64,000 bases of DNA from Gammaproteobacteria bacterium (GTDB taxonomy: Bacteria > Pseudomonadota > Gammaproteobacteria > Pseudomonadales > Azotimanducaceae), in NCBI GenBank assembly GCA_028824555.1, contig JAPPDJ010000018.1, positions 36,280 to 100,279 on the forward strand, in the 5' to 3' direction. Of this stretch, positions 43,383 through 53,627 are shown piece after piece (the stretch's first letter is position 1; the number at the start of each line of letters is the position of its first letter). The translations under genes and the position numbers were made by a program. A model generated the notes under the pieces. That model searched no databases, was not told the DNA's origin, and was given only the letters and a program-made list of their open reading frames with translations.

Positions 43383-45752
43383 TCAAAACAAGACCATCTG
43401 GCGGTCGTCCCCGACGGTGCGTTCGAAGTCGAGGCCCAAGGCAGCCAGCACCGGTTCGGCCACGGGGCGGAGTTGCTTCTGCAGGTAGTGTTCGCGGTCC
43501 GGCTCGTGTTCTAGCGCATCCAAAGGCTCGGGGCCGGCGGTGGTGATGATGTAGGCGACGACGCGAGCCGACTCCTTCGACTTGCGGGCAGCCACCACGT
43601 GGGGCGGCGTGTTGGCGGTGTATTCGGTGACGCGCTTGCGCAGGCCCTTGCGATAGGTGAGGGCGTGGTCGAGTTCGCCGCGGCGCAGGCGGGCGGCCGT
43701 TTCCGCGAGATATGCGTCCACCGGCTGCTCGGCGAAGAGGCGTGCGAACAGGCCACGCTGCACGTCCTTGGCAAGCTCGGTCCAGTCCCGGCGCACCACC
43801 TCCATGCCGACGAACTCCACCTCCGCCTTCTCGTCCACGAGCCCGGCATAACGCTTGCGGGCGCCGCTCGAGCCACCGCGCATGGTGGGCAGGAAGAGCT
43901 TCACGTAGAGCTTCTCGAACTCCATCGTCAGGCGGCTCCCCACATCCCACTCGGCGCGCACATGCTTGGCAAGGGATTCGTTCAGTTCCGCCGCCAGCTT
44001 CGGGCCCAACTCCCGCGCTGCCACGGTGTCGAGCCCGGAGCGCACGAACACGCTGTCGGTGTCGCCATAGAGCACCTCGAAGCCGCGCTCTTCAAACCAC
44101 GCCTGCGACCAAAGCAGGAAGCGTCGCCCAGTGCCGGTGATGGCGTTGGCGATGGCGACGTTGTGGAAGCGGCAGCCGGAGGTGCCGAGCACGCCGTAGA
44201 AGGAGTTCATCAGGATCTTGATGGCTTGCGAGGCCACCGCGTCGCCGGCCGCCTTGGCGGCCTCCCGCTGCGGGAAGAGGCCATCGAGCATCGTCGGTAG
44301 GATGGCCTTTCCCCGCCGGAACGAGGCATCGCCAGCGAGGCGGATAACATCTTCGTCCTCGGTGGGGCCCGCAACATAGCCGAGCGGGTCGATGTTGAAG
44401 GTGCGGATCACGCTCGGGTAGAGGCTCTTGAAGTCGAACACCCACACGTTCTCGTGCAGGCCCGTGATTGGCTCAAGCACGTGACCGCCTGCCTGTGCCC
44501 GCGCCGATGCCGCACCGTCCACGGAATGCACGCTCGGCGCCACGATGCCCTTCTTGTGGAGCGCCGAGAGATAGAGGAAGTCGAACGACGCGATGCTGGC
44601 GGACACGCGATCCGGCGTCATGCCGGTGAGGCGGCTGCGGGCGATGGCGAGATTGACGAGATCGAGCTTGGCGACGATGTCGAACGCAAGCCGAGCGTCG
44701 GTGCGGGCATAGCGGGCGAAGGTAGGCAGGTCTTCCCGGTAGCGCGCCTCGATGTCACCGGCGCGGTTCGACATCGCCTCTTTGCGGGATGCCTCGTCGT
44801 CTTCCGGCAAGCCGCCAGCCAAGGTCACCTTGCCTTCGCCGAGCACTTCGCTCGCCACCGAGTCGAGGGAGTAGTCGTCGTAGCGCAGGAACGCGCCGCG
44901 CACGAGGTCCATGCCGTCGAGCACCAAGCGTCCCGGCACGCTGGCCTGACCGCTGCCGAAGTAGCCCTCGGCGGCGCGCAGGCGCAGGCGGCCGGCATCG
45001 CGGCCAAACTCGAACGGGTGACGCACGCGGGCGGCGATGCGGGCCAAGACGCCGAGGTCGAAGTCGATGACGTTCCAGCCGGTGAGGATGTCGGGGTCCA
45101 CCTCGAGCACGCGGGCGCAGAAAGCGTCGATGGCGGCACGTTCGCTGGCGACGCCGATGGCGTTCTCGGGCATCGAGCGACCCGCGGCATCGACGATCCA
45201 CACTTCGTCGAGGCCGGCGCCATACATGGCGATGGCGTAGAGGCGCTTTGCCGTGGGGTCGGTCTCGATGTCGAAGGACAGCACCGAGGGCTTTGGGGTC
45301 ACGTCCGCTGGCGTCAGTTCCGGATCGTCGAAGATGCGGGTAAGACAGCCACCGGCAACCGCCGGTCCCCGAATCTCGCAGCCGCCGCGGATGTCGCGAT
45401 CGATGAGGTAGCGCACGGCGAAGCGCACATCCGCCTCGAACGTGCCGATACCGGCGGCGTGCAGGCGGTCGCGCAAGGGCGGCGCATCCTGCGGAATGCG
45501 GACATCCACCCGCACCACTTCCTCGCCACGGAAGGTGCGTCGTCCCTCACCGGAGGCGGTTCTCGCACCGAGCGCCTCGGCATTGGCCGCATCGGCGGCG
45601 CGGATATGGAAGTGTGGGGTCTGGCGACTGTCTCGAACGAGGAACGTGCCGCCGGACTCGAGCACGCCATAGAGGTGCACAACGGGCACGCCGCCGCGAA
45701 TGCGGTAGCTAGCCTGCAGGATGAAACCGCGCTCTACCGTTTCACTACCCAT
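43383..45752 (-). CDS. polB: DNA polymerase II (family B)
   Basis: A 789-residue family B polymerase with proofreading exonuclease. Exo motifs: LSFDIETDP (Exo I), NVIDFDLG (Exo II) and YARTDARLAFDI (Exo III). Polymerase motifs: FDFKSLYPSVI (A), KILMNSFYGVLG (B) and YGDTDSVF (C). The length fits E. coli Pol II (783). It acts in restart and bypass at damaged forks; in E. coli it is SOS-induced, but no LexA-like box is seen upstream here. Its start is ATG 45752, in a divergent gap filled by repeats. Confidence 0.96.
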   Translation of the reverse strand: MGSETVERGFILQASYRIRGGVPVVHLYGVLESGGTFLVRDSRQTPHFHIRAADAANAEALGARTASGEGRRTFRGEEVVRVDVRIPQDAPPLRDRLHAAGIGTFEADVRFAVRYLIDRDIRGGCEIRGPAVAGGCLTRIFDDPELTPADVTPKPSVLSFDIETDPTAKRLYAIAMYGAGLDEVWIVDAAGRSMPENAIGVASERAAIDAFCARVLEVDPDILTGWNVIDFDLGVLARIAARVRHPFEFGRDAGRLRLRAAEGYFGSGQASVPGRLVLDGMDLVRGAFLRYDDYSLDSVASEVLGEGKVTLAGGLPEDDEASRKEAMSNRAGDIEARYREDLPTFARYARTDARLAFDIVAKLDLVNLAIARSRLTGMTPDRVSASIASFDFLYLSALHKKGIVAPSVHSVDGAASARAQAGGHVLEPITGLHENVWVFDFKSLYPSVIRTFNIDPLGYVAGPTEDEDVIRLAGDASFRRGKAILPTMLDGLFPQREAAKAAGDAVASQAIKILMNSFYGVLGTSGCRFHNVAIANAITGTGRRFLLWSQAWFEERGFEVLYGDTDSVFVRSGLDTVAARELGPKLAAELNESLAKHVRAEWDVGSRLTMEFEKLYVKLFLPTMRGGSSGARKRYAGLVDEKAEVEFVGMEVVRRDWTELAKDVQRGLFARLFAEQPVDAYLAETAARLRRGELDHALTYRKGLRKRVTEYTANTPPHVVAARKSKESARVVAYIITTAGPEPLDALEHEPDREHYLQKQLRPVAEPVLAALGLDFERTVGDDRQMVLF

Positions 45753-45789
45753 GTCCCCACGGCCCTATCCGCTTGCGGCATGGAGTCTC

Positions 45790-45968
45790 CTCTTGGGGGC
45801 GAGGCTCGTCCTCGCCCGTGCCTTGGGCATCGAGAGGCTTCGGTTTGGCACACGGGCGACCACAAGGGTCGCCCCTACAAAGAAGGCACGCCTCTCGCCT
45901 TCCACGACGTTAGCGCGCCGTGAAGGGCGCGTCGACAGTTCGCTGGCGCCGCAAAGTCCGACAGGCTG
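45790..45968. repeat. Type D and E/C repeats between the SDR and polB genes
   Basis: A GGGCGAGG/CCTCGCCC hairpin near 45797 and a GGGCGACC/GGTCGCCC hairpin (45854-45874) form the D type. An E-like part (45908-45950) and GTCCGACAGGCTG, the reverse of the C core, follow; the latter touches the SDR stop codon. No gene is seen between 45753 and 45968. Confidence 0.6.
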
Positions 45969-46748
45969 TTAGCGCCACATGTTCGTGCCGCCGCAAACCG
46001 TCAACGCCTGCCCGGTCATGAACGCGCTCGCGTCCGAGGCCAGATACACGGCGATGCCCTTGAAGTCGTCCGACTCCCCAAGCCGTCTAAGCGGCGTGTT
46101 CGTCTCGGCGTTCGCCTTGGCCTCCGGATTGTCCCAGAGGGCTCGGGCAAAGTCGGTCTTGATGAGGCCCGGACAGATGGCGTTGACGCGCACGCCTTGC
46201 GGACCGTATTCCAGCGCCAGGTTGCGCACGAGAGCGATGTCGGCGAGCTTGGAGATGCTGTAGGTACCGAGGGTGAGCGAGCCGGCAAACGCGCCGGTGC
46301 TCGAGGTGATCATCATCGAGCCGCGCCCCTTGGCCACCATGTCCGGCGCCACCATTTGGCAGAGCCAGTGATTCGACTTGACGTTGGAGCTCATGATCTT
46401 GTCGAAGGCGGAGTCCGGGATTTCGGACATCGGGCCATAGAACGGATTGACGCCAGCATTGGCGATCAAGATGTCGATGGGGCCGGCCTTCTCTCGCGTC
46501 TCCGCAACGAGCGCTTCAAGCTGCTCTTTGTAGCCGATGTTGCAGGCAATGGGGATGGCCGTGCCGCCACCCTTGGCGTTGATCTGCTCGCAGGCCGCCT
46601 CGCACTGATCGAGCTTGCGGCTCGAAACGATGACGGTGGCGCCATGCTCGGCAAGCCCTTCGGCCATGGAAAGTCCCATGCCCTTGGAGGCGCCGGTGAG
46701 AAGGGCAACACGCCCCGTGAGGTCGAAAAGGTCGGTGGCTACGGTCAC
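45969..46748 (-). CDS. SDR-family oxidoreductase
   Basis: A 259-residue classical short-chain dehydrogenase. TGASKGMGLSMAEGLA is the NAD(P)-binding motif, NAGVNP the NAG block, and SSTGAF with YSISK the catalytic Ser-Tyr-Lys set. C-terminal GQALTVCGGTNM is usual for the family. GTG 46748 has GGAG 5 nt upstream; a TTG 33 nt further up is less likely. Members oxidise alcohols or reduce ketones of many kinds; the substrate is unknown. Its TAA stop merges with the C repeat core. Confidence 0.92.
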   Translation of the reverse strand: MTVATDLFDLTGRVALLTGASKGMGLSMAEGLAEHGATVIVSSRKLDQCEAACEQINAKGGGTAIPIACNIGYKEQLEALVAETREKAGPIDILIANAGVNPFYGPMSEIPDSAFDKIMSSNVKSNHWLCQMVAPDMVAKGRGSMMITSSTGAFAGSLTLGTYSISKLADIALVRNLALEYGPQGVRVNAICPGLIKTDFARALWDNPEAKANAETNTPLRRLGESDDFKGIAVYLASDASAFMTGQALTVCGGTNMWR

Positions 46749-46785
46749 GCTGGCTCCGCTTGCTGATGGATTGCGTTGCAAAGCC

Positions 46786-47047
46786 TAGCAGGCTGTCGGA
46801 CTTTCGGACGGCGCAAGCCGCCCAAATGCCGACAGGGTGGGGACTTGGGCTGGGGCAAGAAGCGTTGTCCGAGGCAACGGTTCCTGTGGCGTTAGCACCC
46901 TGTCGGACTTGACGACAATCGGCCCTTCGGAGGGATAGCGTCTCGCCCTCCAGCGCGCCGCAAGGCGCGTTACGTTGGCCGCAGGATGCACCGAGTGCGT
47001 GCCTGCGGCACGCCAGGGAGGGCGAGACGCCCTCCCGCCGAAGGCCC
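46786..47047. repeat. Type C composite repeat followed by type A copy 5
   Basis: From 46789 a GGCTGTCGGAC core, an inverted GTCGGAC/GCCGAC part and a 50-nt segment CTTGGGCTGGGGCAAGAAGC... (46844-46893), shared with 51689-51738, lead to another CCTGTCGGACTT (46899). Type A copy 5 extends from about 46921 to 47047 with hairpins GGGCGAGAC/GTCTCGCCC-like. No gene is seen in 46749-47132. Confidence 0.65.
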
Positions 47048-47132
47048 GCTTTGCTTCTTGGTAGCCCGGATTGTTCGTGAATGCCCTACTGCCGACGACG
47101 ACACACACGTTGTGGCTGTGCGCCTTCTCGGC

Positions 47133-47744
47133 TTAGTCCACTTCCTCCCGTTCCTTTAGAAAAACCTCCACCAGCTTCAGCGCTGCGATGGCGCGGGATT
47201 CGGTGAACTCTGGCGACATCACCAAGGCGTCGATTTCTGCCACGGGCCAAGTGACCACTTCGAACGGTTCAGGTTCGTCCGCCGGCAGGCGTTCCGGGTA
47301 GAGGTCCCGCGCCAGCACGACATGGATGGTGAAGCCCATGTGTGCCGGGGCAAGGCTGATGCGCCGCAGCGTGCAGAGGTCGCGGGCGCCGAATCCCGCT
47401 TCTTCCTTGAGCTCCCGATTCGCCGCCTGTTCCAACGATTCCCCCGGGTCCACGCGGCCCTTGGGCAGCGAAAGCTCGAAGTCGTGAAAGCCCGCCATGT
47501 ACTCGCGGATCAACACCAGTCTGTCGTGCTCGTCGATGGCGGCGATGATCACCGCCTCCCGCCCGCCGCCGCGCAGGCGTTCGTACACACGCTCAACGCC
47601 GTTGGAGAAGCGCAGGTGCATGGCCTCGATGCCGAAGAGGGCGCTCCTCGCCACAGTCTCGAGCTTGGTGATCACAGGCAGTGGCAAGGCGGTTTCTCCG
47701 GCAGATGGGTTCGCCCTGTCGGCTGCACCCGGCTTTGCCGGCAC
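47133..47744 (-). CDS. nudE: ADP-sugar/dinucleotide NUDIX hydrolase, NudE-like
   Basis: A 203-residue NUDIX hydrolase. The box G-x5-E-x7-REUxEExGU is complete as GRVDPGESLEQAANRELKEEAG. ITKLETVARSALFGIEAMHLRFSNGVERVYERL matches the N-terminal NudE region, which hydrolyses ADP compounds such as Ap3A, ADP-ribose and NADH. The start is GTG 47744. It is divergent from hslR with 27 nt between them. Confidence 0.9.
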   Translation of the reverse strand: MPAKPGAADRANPSAGETALPLPVITKLETVARSALFGIEAMHLRFSNGVERVYERLRGGGREAVIIAAIDEHDRLVLIREYMAGFHDFELSLPKGRVDPGESLEQAANRELKEEAGFGARDLCTLRRISLAPAHMGFTIHVVLARDLYPERLPADEPEPFEVVTWPVAEIDALVMSPEFTESRAIAALKLVEVFLKEREEVD

Positions 47745-47771
47745 GCAAGGCGTTGCTTACCATTATTGCCC

Positions 47772-48200
47772 ATGCGCTCGAGACCGACGATTGCCGAGGC
47801 CAGTGGGGGCACCGAACCGCCCGCCGAGAAGGCGCGGGTAGACCGCTGGCTGTGGGCGGCACGCTTCTTCAAGACCCGCTCGCTCGCCAAGGCGGCCGTG
47901 GAAGGCGGCAAGGCGCACGTGAACGGCGCTCGCGTGAAGGCGGCCCGCAGCATCCAAGCCGGCGACACCCTCACCATCAGCCGCGGCCACGAGGAACGCG
48001 AGGTGATCGTCACCGCGGTCAGCACGCGTCGCGGCAGCGCCACCGAAGCGGCGAAGCTGTATCGCGAGACCGACGAGTCGGTGCAGCGCCGCACCGAAAA
48101 CGACGCCCGCCGCCGCATGGAACGCGCCGGCCTCAAGGTCCCCCGCACCCGCCCCACCACCCGGCAGCGGCGACAGCTCGCAGAACTCAAGCAAAGGTGA
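47772..48200 (+). CDS. hslR: Heat shock protein 15 (ribosome-associated S4-domain protein)
   Basis: A 142-residue RNA-binding protein. VRVDRWLWAARFFKTRSLAKAAVEGGKAHVNGARVK is the S4 domain typical of Hsp15, which binds 50S subunits carrying stalled nascent chains. The C-terminal tail is basic. ATG 47772 was chosen; the first 20 residues are an extension compared with E. coli. Confidence 0.9.
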   Translation: MRSRPTIAEASGGTEPPAEKARVDRWLWAARFFKTRSLAKAAVEGGKAHVNGARVKAARSIQAGDTLTISRGHEEREVIVTAVSTRRGSATEAAKLYRETDESVQRRTENDARRRMERAGLKVPRTRPTTRQRRQLAELKQR

Positions 48201-48363
48201 CTCCGGCGACGGCCTTTCGGCCTCGTTCGCGTCTCAGCGTTCCGGCACAGTCTTCCTTGCTCTTCGTTCGGTCGGACACAATCCGGACATCGGCAAGGAC
48301 TAGGCAGGAGGGTCCACCGCTGCCGCGGCTCGCCCGACGGCACGACGCTGATTGGAGCAGCGG

Positions 48364-51300
48364 TCAGAAGCGGTGCTGCACGCGAAAGTTGTAGGTCCGC
48401 CCCCAGATTCTGGCCACATCCGCGGCGTAGGGAGTAGTCGCCGAAGCCATGGCTGCAGGGAATCGGTCCAGCAGGTTGTTGACCGTGACAGCCAGCGTGG
48501 TTGTGCCGGGGATGCCAAGAACGCCCGGCAGACGATACGCGTAAAAGAAGTCGTAGGTCGCCCACGAGGCGATGCGGCATGAAGCGTTGGCGAGCACGGA
48601 GACACAGGCACCGCTGTTCTCAAGGTCCGCCATGTGATGCGTGTAGCGTCCGGTGAGCCGCAGCGTGTGGCCACCTGTGGACCATCGCAGCGAGGCATTG
48701 CCCTTCCACCTCGGCACGCCACCGTCCTGCAGGGTTTCGTTGCGGCCGTACTGGCCCGCAAGGTTGATCCGATGGTGCGGGATCGCCGGATTCGGCGTCA
48801 CCCGCCACGACTCGTAGTAGGTCGCCTCGACCGCTGCGCTGAGAGATCCGTAGTCCGCGCCGATCAGGGGAAGACCGTCAAAGTCGTAGCGCACGCGAAG
48901 ATCGTAGCTTTCGCTCTGGGCCACATCCGCGTTGATGTAGGACGAGATGGTGTGCGAGATTTCGCCCGGCCGCGTGTCGTCCATCCGGTAGAGGCCAAGC
49001 GTCGATGGCGGCGCGTCCTGCGGCAAGACGCCAGGGCTCACCTCGAACGCGTTGAATCCCGGCTCAAGGCGGCGGATCCACTCGTCGCGGACTCCAAGCC
49101 AACACTGCGCGTCCATACCGCAGTTCGCGCCGGCGCCCGCGGCGAACGCAAGAAACTCGTCGCGCAAGCCGTCCATCTGCACGGCAACGCTGGCGAACAC
49201 GGCCTGGTCCCGGAACTCGACGGAGAAGCGGTCGAGGTCAACGCTGAGGTCGCCGCCGACGAGACTCAAGCTGACGCCGAAGTTGTGTCCGTCGGAGGTC
49301 TCGCCCTGCAGGTGCGGGGACGGCACGACGGTGCGGATGAACTCCATGTCACCGGTCGGGCATATGGCTTCGGACACGCCCGTCGCTGCGGTGCCGCCGA
49401 GGCCGCCGTCGCCGGTGGAGTCGTCGTCCACCAGCACCTCACAGGTGTAGTCGCCCGTCGAGCTATCTGTCGAGACGAACTGGATGCGCTTGTCGCCAAA
49501 TGCCGTGAACTGGTCGGGCATCACGAACCCCTCGCCGAAAGAAGCCCGCACCGACAGCCAGCCCCGTGGCTGCCAGGTCACTCCGATCTGGTGGATCGTG
49601 TCCTCGTAGCTGCCGCTTCCGGACTCCCGCGGAACGGTCGCCCGAATGTCATTGCCGGTGGACCGAGCGGCAGCCGATACCTCGGCCACTCCCAGGCCGG
49701 CGCTGTCGAGCACCGGTGCACTCACCTCGATGAAGTAGTCTCTCGAGACCGAATCCGTAATCCGACGCTTGACCGACGAGCCCCTGGCCCGGTCCTCGAT
49801 CAGCCCGAGCGTGTCCGGCATGTACTCCTCCCGCTCCACGCGGAAATGGTGACCCGCCGCGATGGACAATGGGCCTCCGGGCAGGGTGACGGGCAACGCG
49901 CCGGCAACGACCACGTCCACCGTATCCTGTTCGTAAATATGCTTGCGCGTCGCCGGCGCAAGCAGTCCGTCGATGACGGCCTGCGAGTTGATGAGCGCGG
50001 GGTCGCGCTGGAAGCTCGGCAGCGGACGGTGGGCCTGGTCGTGTTCGTAGATGGACGTTCCGAACGGGTTCCAGCACTGGTCGCCGGCAGGGCCGAGCAC
50101 ACAGTCGAGACCCCGATCCATGGCCGACAGCGACTCGTACCCGGTGCTGGAGTTGCCGTATCGGTCCCTGGCGCGCAAGGCCTTGATCCAGTCCACCTTG
50201 ACATACCAGCCGGTATCGGCAACGTCGTACTCGACGCCGATTTGGGCGCGGACGTTGGTCGTGTGCCCCCGGGCCTCGGACGCGAAGCCGCCGCCGGCGT
50301 CCACGAAGCGGGAGCATCCACCCATTGGATTGCACAGGTGGCCCTGCACGGAGTACTTGTCATCGAGGTATACATCCTCCTGGAACGGGATGCCGGCGGC
50401 TGGATCAAAGGGGTCCCGAGCCAGAACGACATTGCCGCCGAGCCGCGCGTTGAATGCGGCCTGGTCGCCATCGCGGTCGGGGATGCCATCGTCGTTCGCG
50501 TCCTGTGCAAAGAGCGGCCGACCATCCGCCTCTGCCCGGAAGGGATTGCCAGGATGCGTGCCGGCGATTAGGAAGCGGTCACCCTGGTTGGCATTGCCGA
50601 TGCGCGAGCTGGCCGTGGAGCCAATCGGATTGTTGCGACCGGTTCGGTTTTGCACGTTGAACCATAGTTGGCCGTTGATGGTCAGGCTCGCGCCATAGCG
50701 GTGATCGACGTTGGCGTAGGCGGAGTGCCCGGTGAGGTCGTCTCTGTAGTTCAGGTAGTTGAACCGGTTCTGCTCACATTTTCCGTTGCTTGCGAGCAGG
50801 CCGTTCTGCCAAGAGTTCTGCTGCCTGAAATCGTCCCCGCCGCTGTTGAACGCAAACTGGCAGACCGGATCCGCACGCGTCGATGTTGAGGCCAGTCCAT
50901 TGCCGAGCGTCGTCGTGCGGCCGGTAGTCGCGTCGCGAATGGGCACGTCGAAAGTGCCGGGAAAGTTCGAGTCCTCCCAAGGCCCCAAGGAACTCAGCCG
51001 ACCCTGCGCGTCGGCACCGACACGGTTGACCCGCGAGTCGATGTACCGCGAAAACCGCGGGTGTGTCTGCCGGATCTCCTTTCTGACGCGGTACTCGTAT
51101 GCGAACACGACATCCGTGTCGTCGCGCGACCAGCCGCCGAGAATGCCGTACTTGCTGTCGGGCTTGTCGAAGACTCCCTCCACCATGGCGGAGTCCACGC
51201 GCAGCTCGATGCCGTCGGCGCGATGCTTCGGAATGTAGTTGATGACGCCGGCAACCGCTTCCGAGCCATAGAGCGCCGAGGCGCTGTCCGTGAGTATCTC

Positions 51301-51954
51301 GATCCGCTCGATGGCGATCTGCGGATACGTGGCGTTGGCGTCGCCAAACAGCAGGCGGTGGCCGTCCATCAGCTCCATGGTGGCGCCCGGCCCGAGTCCG
51401 CGCAGATTGCCGAAGCTGTACGGAACCGTCTCTCCGGAACTGACGCCGCTCTGCGACGCCATGTGCACAAGCACGTCGCCCATGTTCACCGTGCCCGCTT
51501 CCTCGATGTCCTGATCGGTGATGACATCGACGGGTGACGAAAGGTCGAAATTGTCACGCCGAATCATCGAGCCAGTCACGACGATTTCTTCCACGGCACC
51601 GACGCCCTCGGAGGCCAAGCGAGCGCTCGTGCCTAGCAGCCTGTCGGACTTCGCCGTCTCGGCGAAGTCCGACGGGGTGATAGGACGGCTTGGGCTGGGG
51701 CAAGAAGCGTCGTCCGAAGGCAACGGTTCTTGTGGCGCTTGTTCTCGGGAAGGACGCTGGGGCAGAGCCGCTCGAGGCGCCTCTGAACCGCCATTCCGTG
51801 GTGCCTTGACTGCCCCGTCGCGGGGTTCCTCGGCTGCAATCAAGACCGAGGCGGGCAGCAGCGCGGCCAAAGCAACGCAAGCGAGACGAGGCATATGGGC
51901 GGGCAGCCGACCGAATTCCAAGAAGCGTAGCATGTCCGCTTTCGCGGGCAGCAT
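48364..51954 (-). CDS. TonB-dependent receptor with an embedded repeat
   Basis: A 1196-residue outer-membrane receptor. A signal peptide ([16 protein letters not shown]) is followed by about 80 low-complexity residues, then the TonB box EEIVVTG near residue 120. The plug has [20 protein letters not shown] and the [26 protein letters not shown] block; the C-terminal strand ends YNFRVQHRF. Length and plug fit the large peptide/carbohydrate-type receptors of marine bacteria. Residues about 65-107 are translated from a C-type repeat that is intergenic elsewhere in the window. ATG 51954 has GAGG 4 nt upstream; ATG 51894 starts nearer the signal peptide. Confidence 0.9.
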   Translation of the reverse strand: MLPAKADMLRFLEFGRLPAHMPRLACVALAALLPASVLIAAEEPRDGAVKAPRNGGSEAPRAALPQRPSREQAPQEPLPSDDASCPSPSRPITPSDFAETAKSDRLLGTSARLASEGVGAVEEIVVTGSMIRRDNFDLSSPVDVITDQDIEEAGTVNMGDVLVHMASQSGVSSGETVPYSFGNLRGLGPGATMELMDGHRLLFGDANATYPQIAIERIEILTDSASALYGSEAVAGVINYIPKHRADGIELRVDSAMVEGVFDKPDSKYGILGGWSRDDTDVVFAYEYRVRKEIRQTHPRFSRYIDSRVNRVGADAQGRLSSLGPWEDSNFPGTFDVPIRDATTGRTTTLGNGLASTSTRADPVCQFAFNSGGDDFRQQNSWQNGLLASNGKCEQNRFNYLNYRDDLTGHSAYANVDHRYGASLTINGQLWFNVQNRTGRNNPIGSTASSRIGNANQGDRFLIAGTHPGNPFRAEADGRPLFAQDANDDGIPDRDGDQAAFNARLGGNVVLARDPFDPAAGIPFQEDVYLDDKYSVQGHLCNPMGGCSRFVDAGGGFASEARGHTTNVRAQIGVEYDVADTGWYVKVDWIKALRARDRYGNSSTGYESLSAMDRGLDCVLGPAGDQCWNPFGTSIYEHDQAHRPLPSFQRDPALINSQAVIDGLLAPATRKHIYEQDTVDVVVAGALPVTLPGGPLSIAAGHHFRVEREEYMPDTLGLIEDRARGSSVKRRITDSVSRDYFIEVSAPVLDSAGLGVAEVSAAARSTGNDIRATVPRESGSGSYEDTIHQIGVTWQPRGWLSVRASFGEGFVMPDQFTAFGDKRIQFVSTDSSTGDYTCEVLVDDDSTGDGGLGGTAATGVSEAICPTGDMEFIRTVVPSPHLQGETSDGHNFGVSLSLVGGDLSVDLDRFSVEFRDQAVFASVAVQMDGLRDEFLAFAAGAGANCGMDAQCWLGVRDEWIRRLEPGFNAFEVSPGVLPQDAPPSTLGLYRMDDTRPGEISHTISSYINADVAQSESYDLRVRYDFDGLPLIGADYGSLSAAVEATYYESWRVTPNPAIPHHRINLAGQYGRNETLQDGGVPRWKGNASLRWSTGGHTLRLTGRYTHHMADLENSGACVSVLANASCRIASWATYDFFYAYRLPGVLGIPGTTTLAVTVNNLLDRFPAAMASATTPYAADVARIWGRTYNFRVQHRF
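51635..51738. repeat. Type C repeat inside the TonB-receptor gene
   Basis: CAGCCTGTCGGACTT begins a perfect 14-bp hairpin (51643-51656 with 51660-51673, loop TCT). The part 51689-51738 matches the intergenic copy 46844-46893 with three substitutions and one inserted base. It lies between the sequences for the signal peptide and the TonB box. Confidence 0.75.
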
Positions 51955-52064
51955 GGAGCCTCGACACCCACCATTTTCCTTGCGGGAATCATTTCTTCAA
52001 ACCACGATCAACCCCGGAGCGTGTAGAATCGCCGCCTTCATCGACCAGGCGAGCCCGACGGTCC

Positions 52065-53627
52065 ATGGCGCTGAGTTACGAAAGCTCCGGCAACCCAGCC
52101 AACTACTACGATCTGTCGGCCGCTGCGCTGACGGAGATTGCTGTTTATCGGGGCGAAGGGCAGTTTTCCGCCGCCGGCGCATTGGCGGTGGAGACCGGTC
52201 GCCGCACCGGGCGTTCGCCGAGGGATCGGTTCATCGTTCGCGATGCCACCACCGAGACCGAGGTGGACTGGGGCGATATCAACCAGCCAGTGACGCCGGG
52301 TGCGTTTCAGGCGCTTTGGAATCGCGTTCAGGTGCATCTTGCGGAGCGCGAGACCTTCGCTGCCGACTTGCATGTCGGCGCCGATCCCATGCACTACCTG
52401 CCGATTCGAGTCACCACCGAATACGCCTGGCATGCTCTCTTTGCGCGTTCCCTTTTCATCGCGCCAGAAGCGTTCAACCCGCAAGAGAAGGCCGTCTGGG
52501 AGGTAGTCAACGCCCCGGAGTTCATTTGCGATCCCGCGCGCGACGGCACGCCGTCCGATGCCACGGTGATGATCGACTTCACCGGTCGCCGCGTCTTGCT
52601 GGCGGGGCTGCGCTACGCCGGCGAGATGAAGAAGGCCCTCTTCGGTGTACAGAACTTCCTCCTGCCGGCAGAGGACGTGTTGCCGATGCACTGCTCCGCC
52701 AACATGGGCACCGAAGGCGACGTGACACTCTTCTTTGGCCTCTCCGGCACCGGCAAGACCACGCTTTCGGCGCATCCGGGACGGCTCCTGATCGGCGACG
52801 ACGAGCACGGCTGGGGACCGGGCGCCGTGTTCAATCTCGAAGGCGGCTGCTATGCCAAGTGCATCGGCCTTTCGAGAGAGACGGAGCCCGTGATCCACGA
52901 TGCCATCCGCTTCGGTGCCATCGTCGAGAACGTGGTGCTTAACCCAGACACCCGCGAACCCGACTACGCCGATTCCACCCTCACCGAGAACACCCGTGCC
53001 TGCTATCCGCTCGACAACATCGCCGCCAGGGTGACGGCGAACCGCGGCGGCGAACCGGCGGCCATCGTCTTCCTCACCTGTGACCTTTCCGGCGTGCTGC
53101 CACCGGTGTCGATCCTCTCGAGGGAGGCGGCGGCCTATCACTTCCTCTCCGGCTACACGGCAACGGTCGGCTCGACGGTGGTGGACGCCACCGAGCCCTA
53201 TTCCGCCACCTTCTCCACCTGTTTCGGCGCCGCTTTCTTTCCCCGCCCGGCCAAGGTCTATGCCTCCCTGCTGATGAAGCGCATCGACGCCTTCGGCGCC
53301 GAGGTCTATCTTGTCAACACCGGCTGGAGCGGAGGCGGTTACGGCGAGGGCAAGCGCTTCGGCATCCCCGTCACCCGCGCCATCATCGATGCCATCCACT
53401 CCGGTGCCGTGCGCGAGGCACCGACCAAGCGACTGCCCGAACTGGGCCTCACCATCCCCACGGCCTTGCCCGGCGTCGATCCAAGCCTGCTCGACCCTCG
53501 CGCAGCGTGGCGCGACGGCGCGGCCTACGACCGTGCCCGGGATGCCCTGGCGGGCCGTTTCGCCGCCAACTTCGCAAAGTTCGACATCGATGCCAGGATC
53601 GCTGCCGCCGGTCCGCGTTCCACCTGA
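52065..53627 (+). CDS. pckA: Phosphoenolpyruvate carboxykinase (ATP)
   Basis: A 520-residue enzyme that converts oxaloacetate and ATP to phosphoenolpyruvate, the first step of gluconeogenesis. GLSGTGKT (225-232, Lys231) is the P-loop; [16 protein letters not shown] and [15 protein letters not shown] form the substrate and metal sites. [14 protein letters not shown] is the N-terminal signature. Its end overlaps gshA by 38 nt. Confidence 0.97.
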   Translation: MALSYESSGNPANYYDLSAAALTEIAVYRGEGQFSAAGALAVETGRRTGRSPRDRFIVRDATTETEVDWGDINQPVTPGAFQALWNRVQVHLAERETFAADLHVGADPMHYLPIRVTTEYAWHALFARSLFIAPEAFNPQEKAVWEVVNAPEFICDPARDGTPSDATVMIDFTGRRVLLAGLRYAGEMKKALFGVQNFLLPAEDVLPMHCSANMGTEGDVTLFFGLSGTGKTTLSAHPGRLLIGDDEHGWGPGAVFNLEGGCYAKCIGLSRETEPVIHDAIRFGAIVENVVLNPDTREPDYADSTLTENTRACYPLDNIAARVTANRGGEPAAIVFLTCDLSGVLPPVSILSREAAAYHFLSGYTATVGSTVVDATEPYSATFSTCFGAAFFPRPAKVYASLLMKRIDAFGAEVYLVNTGWSGGGYGEGKRFGIPVTRAIIDAIHSGAVREAPTKRLPELGLTIPTALPGVDPSLLDPRAAWRDGAAYDRARDALAGRFAANFAKFDIDARIAAAGPRST

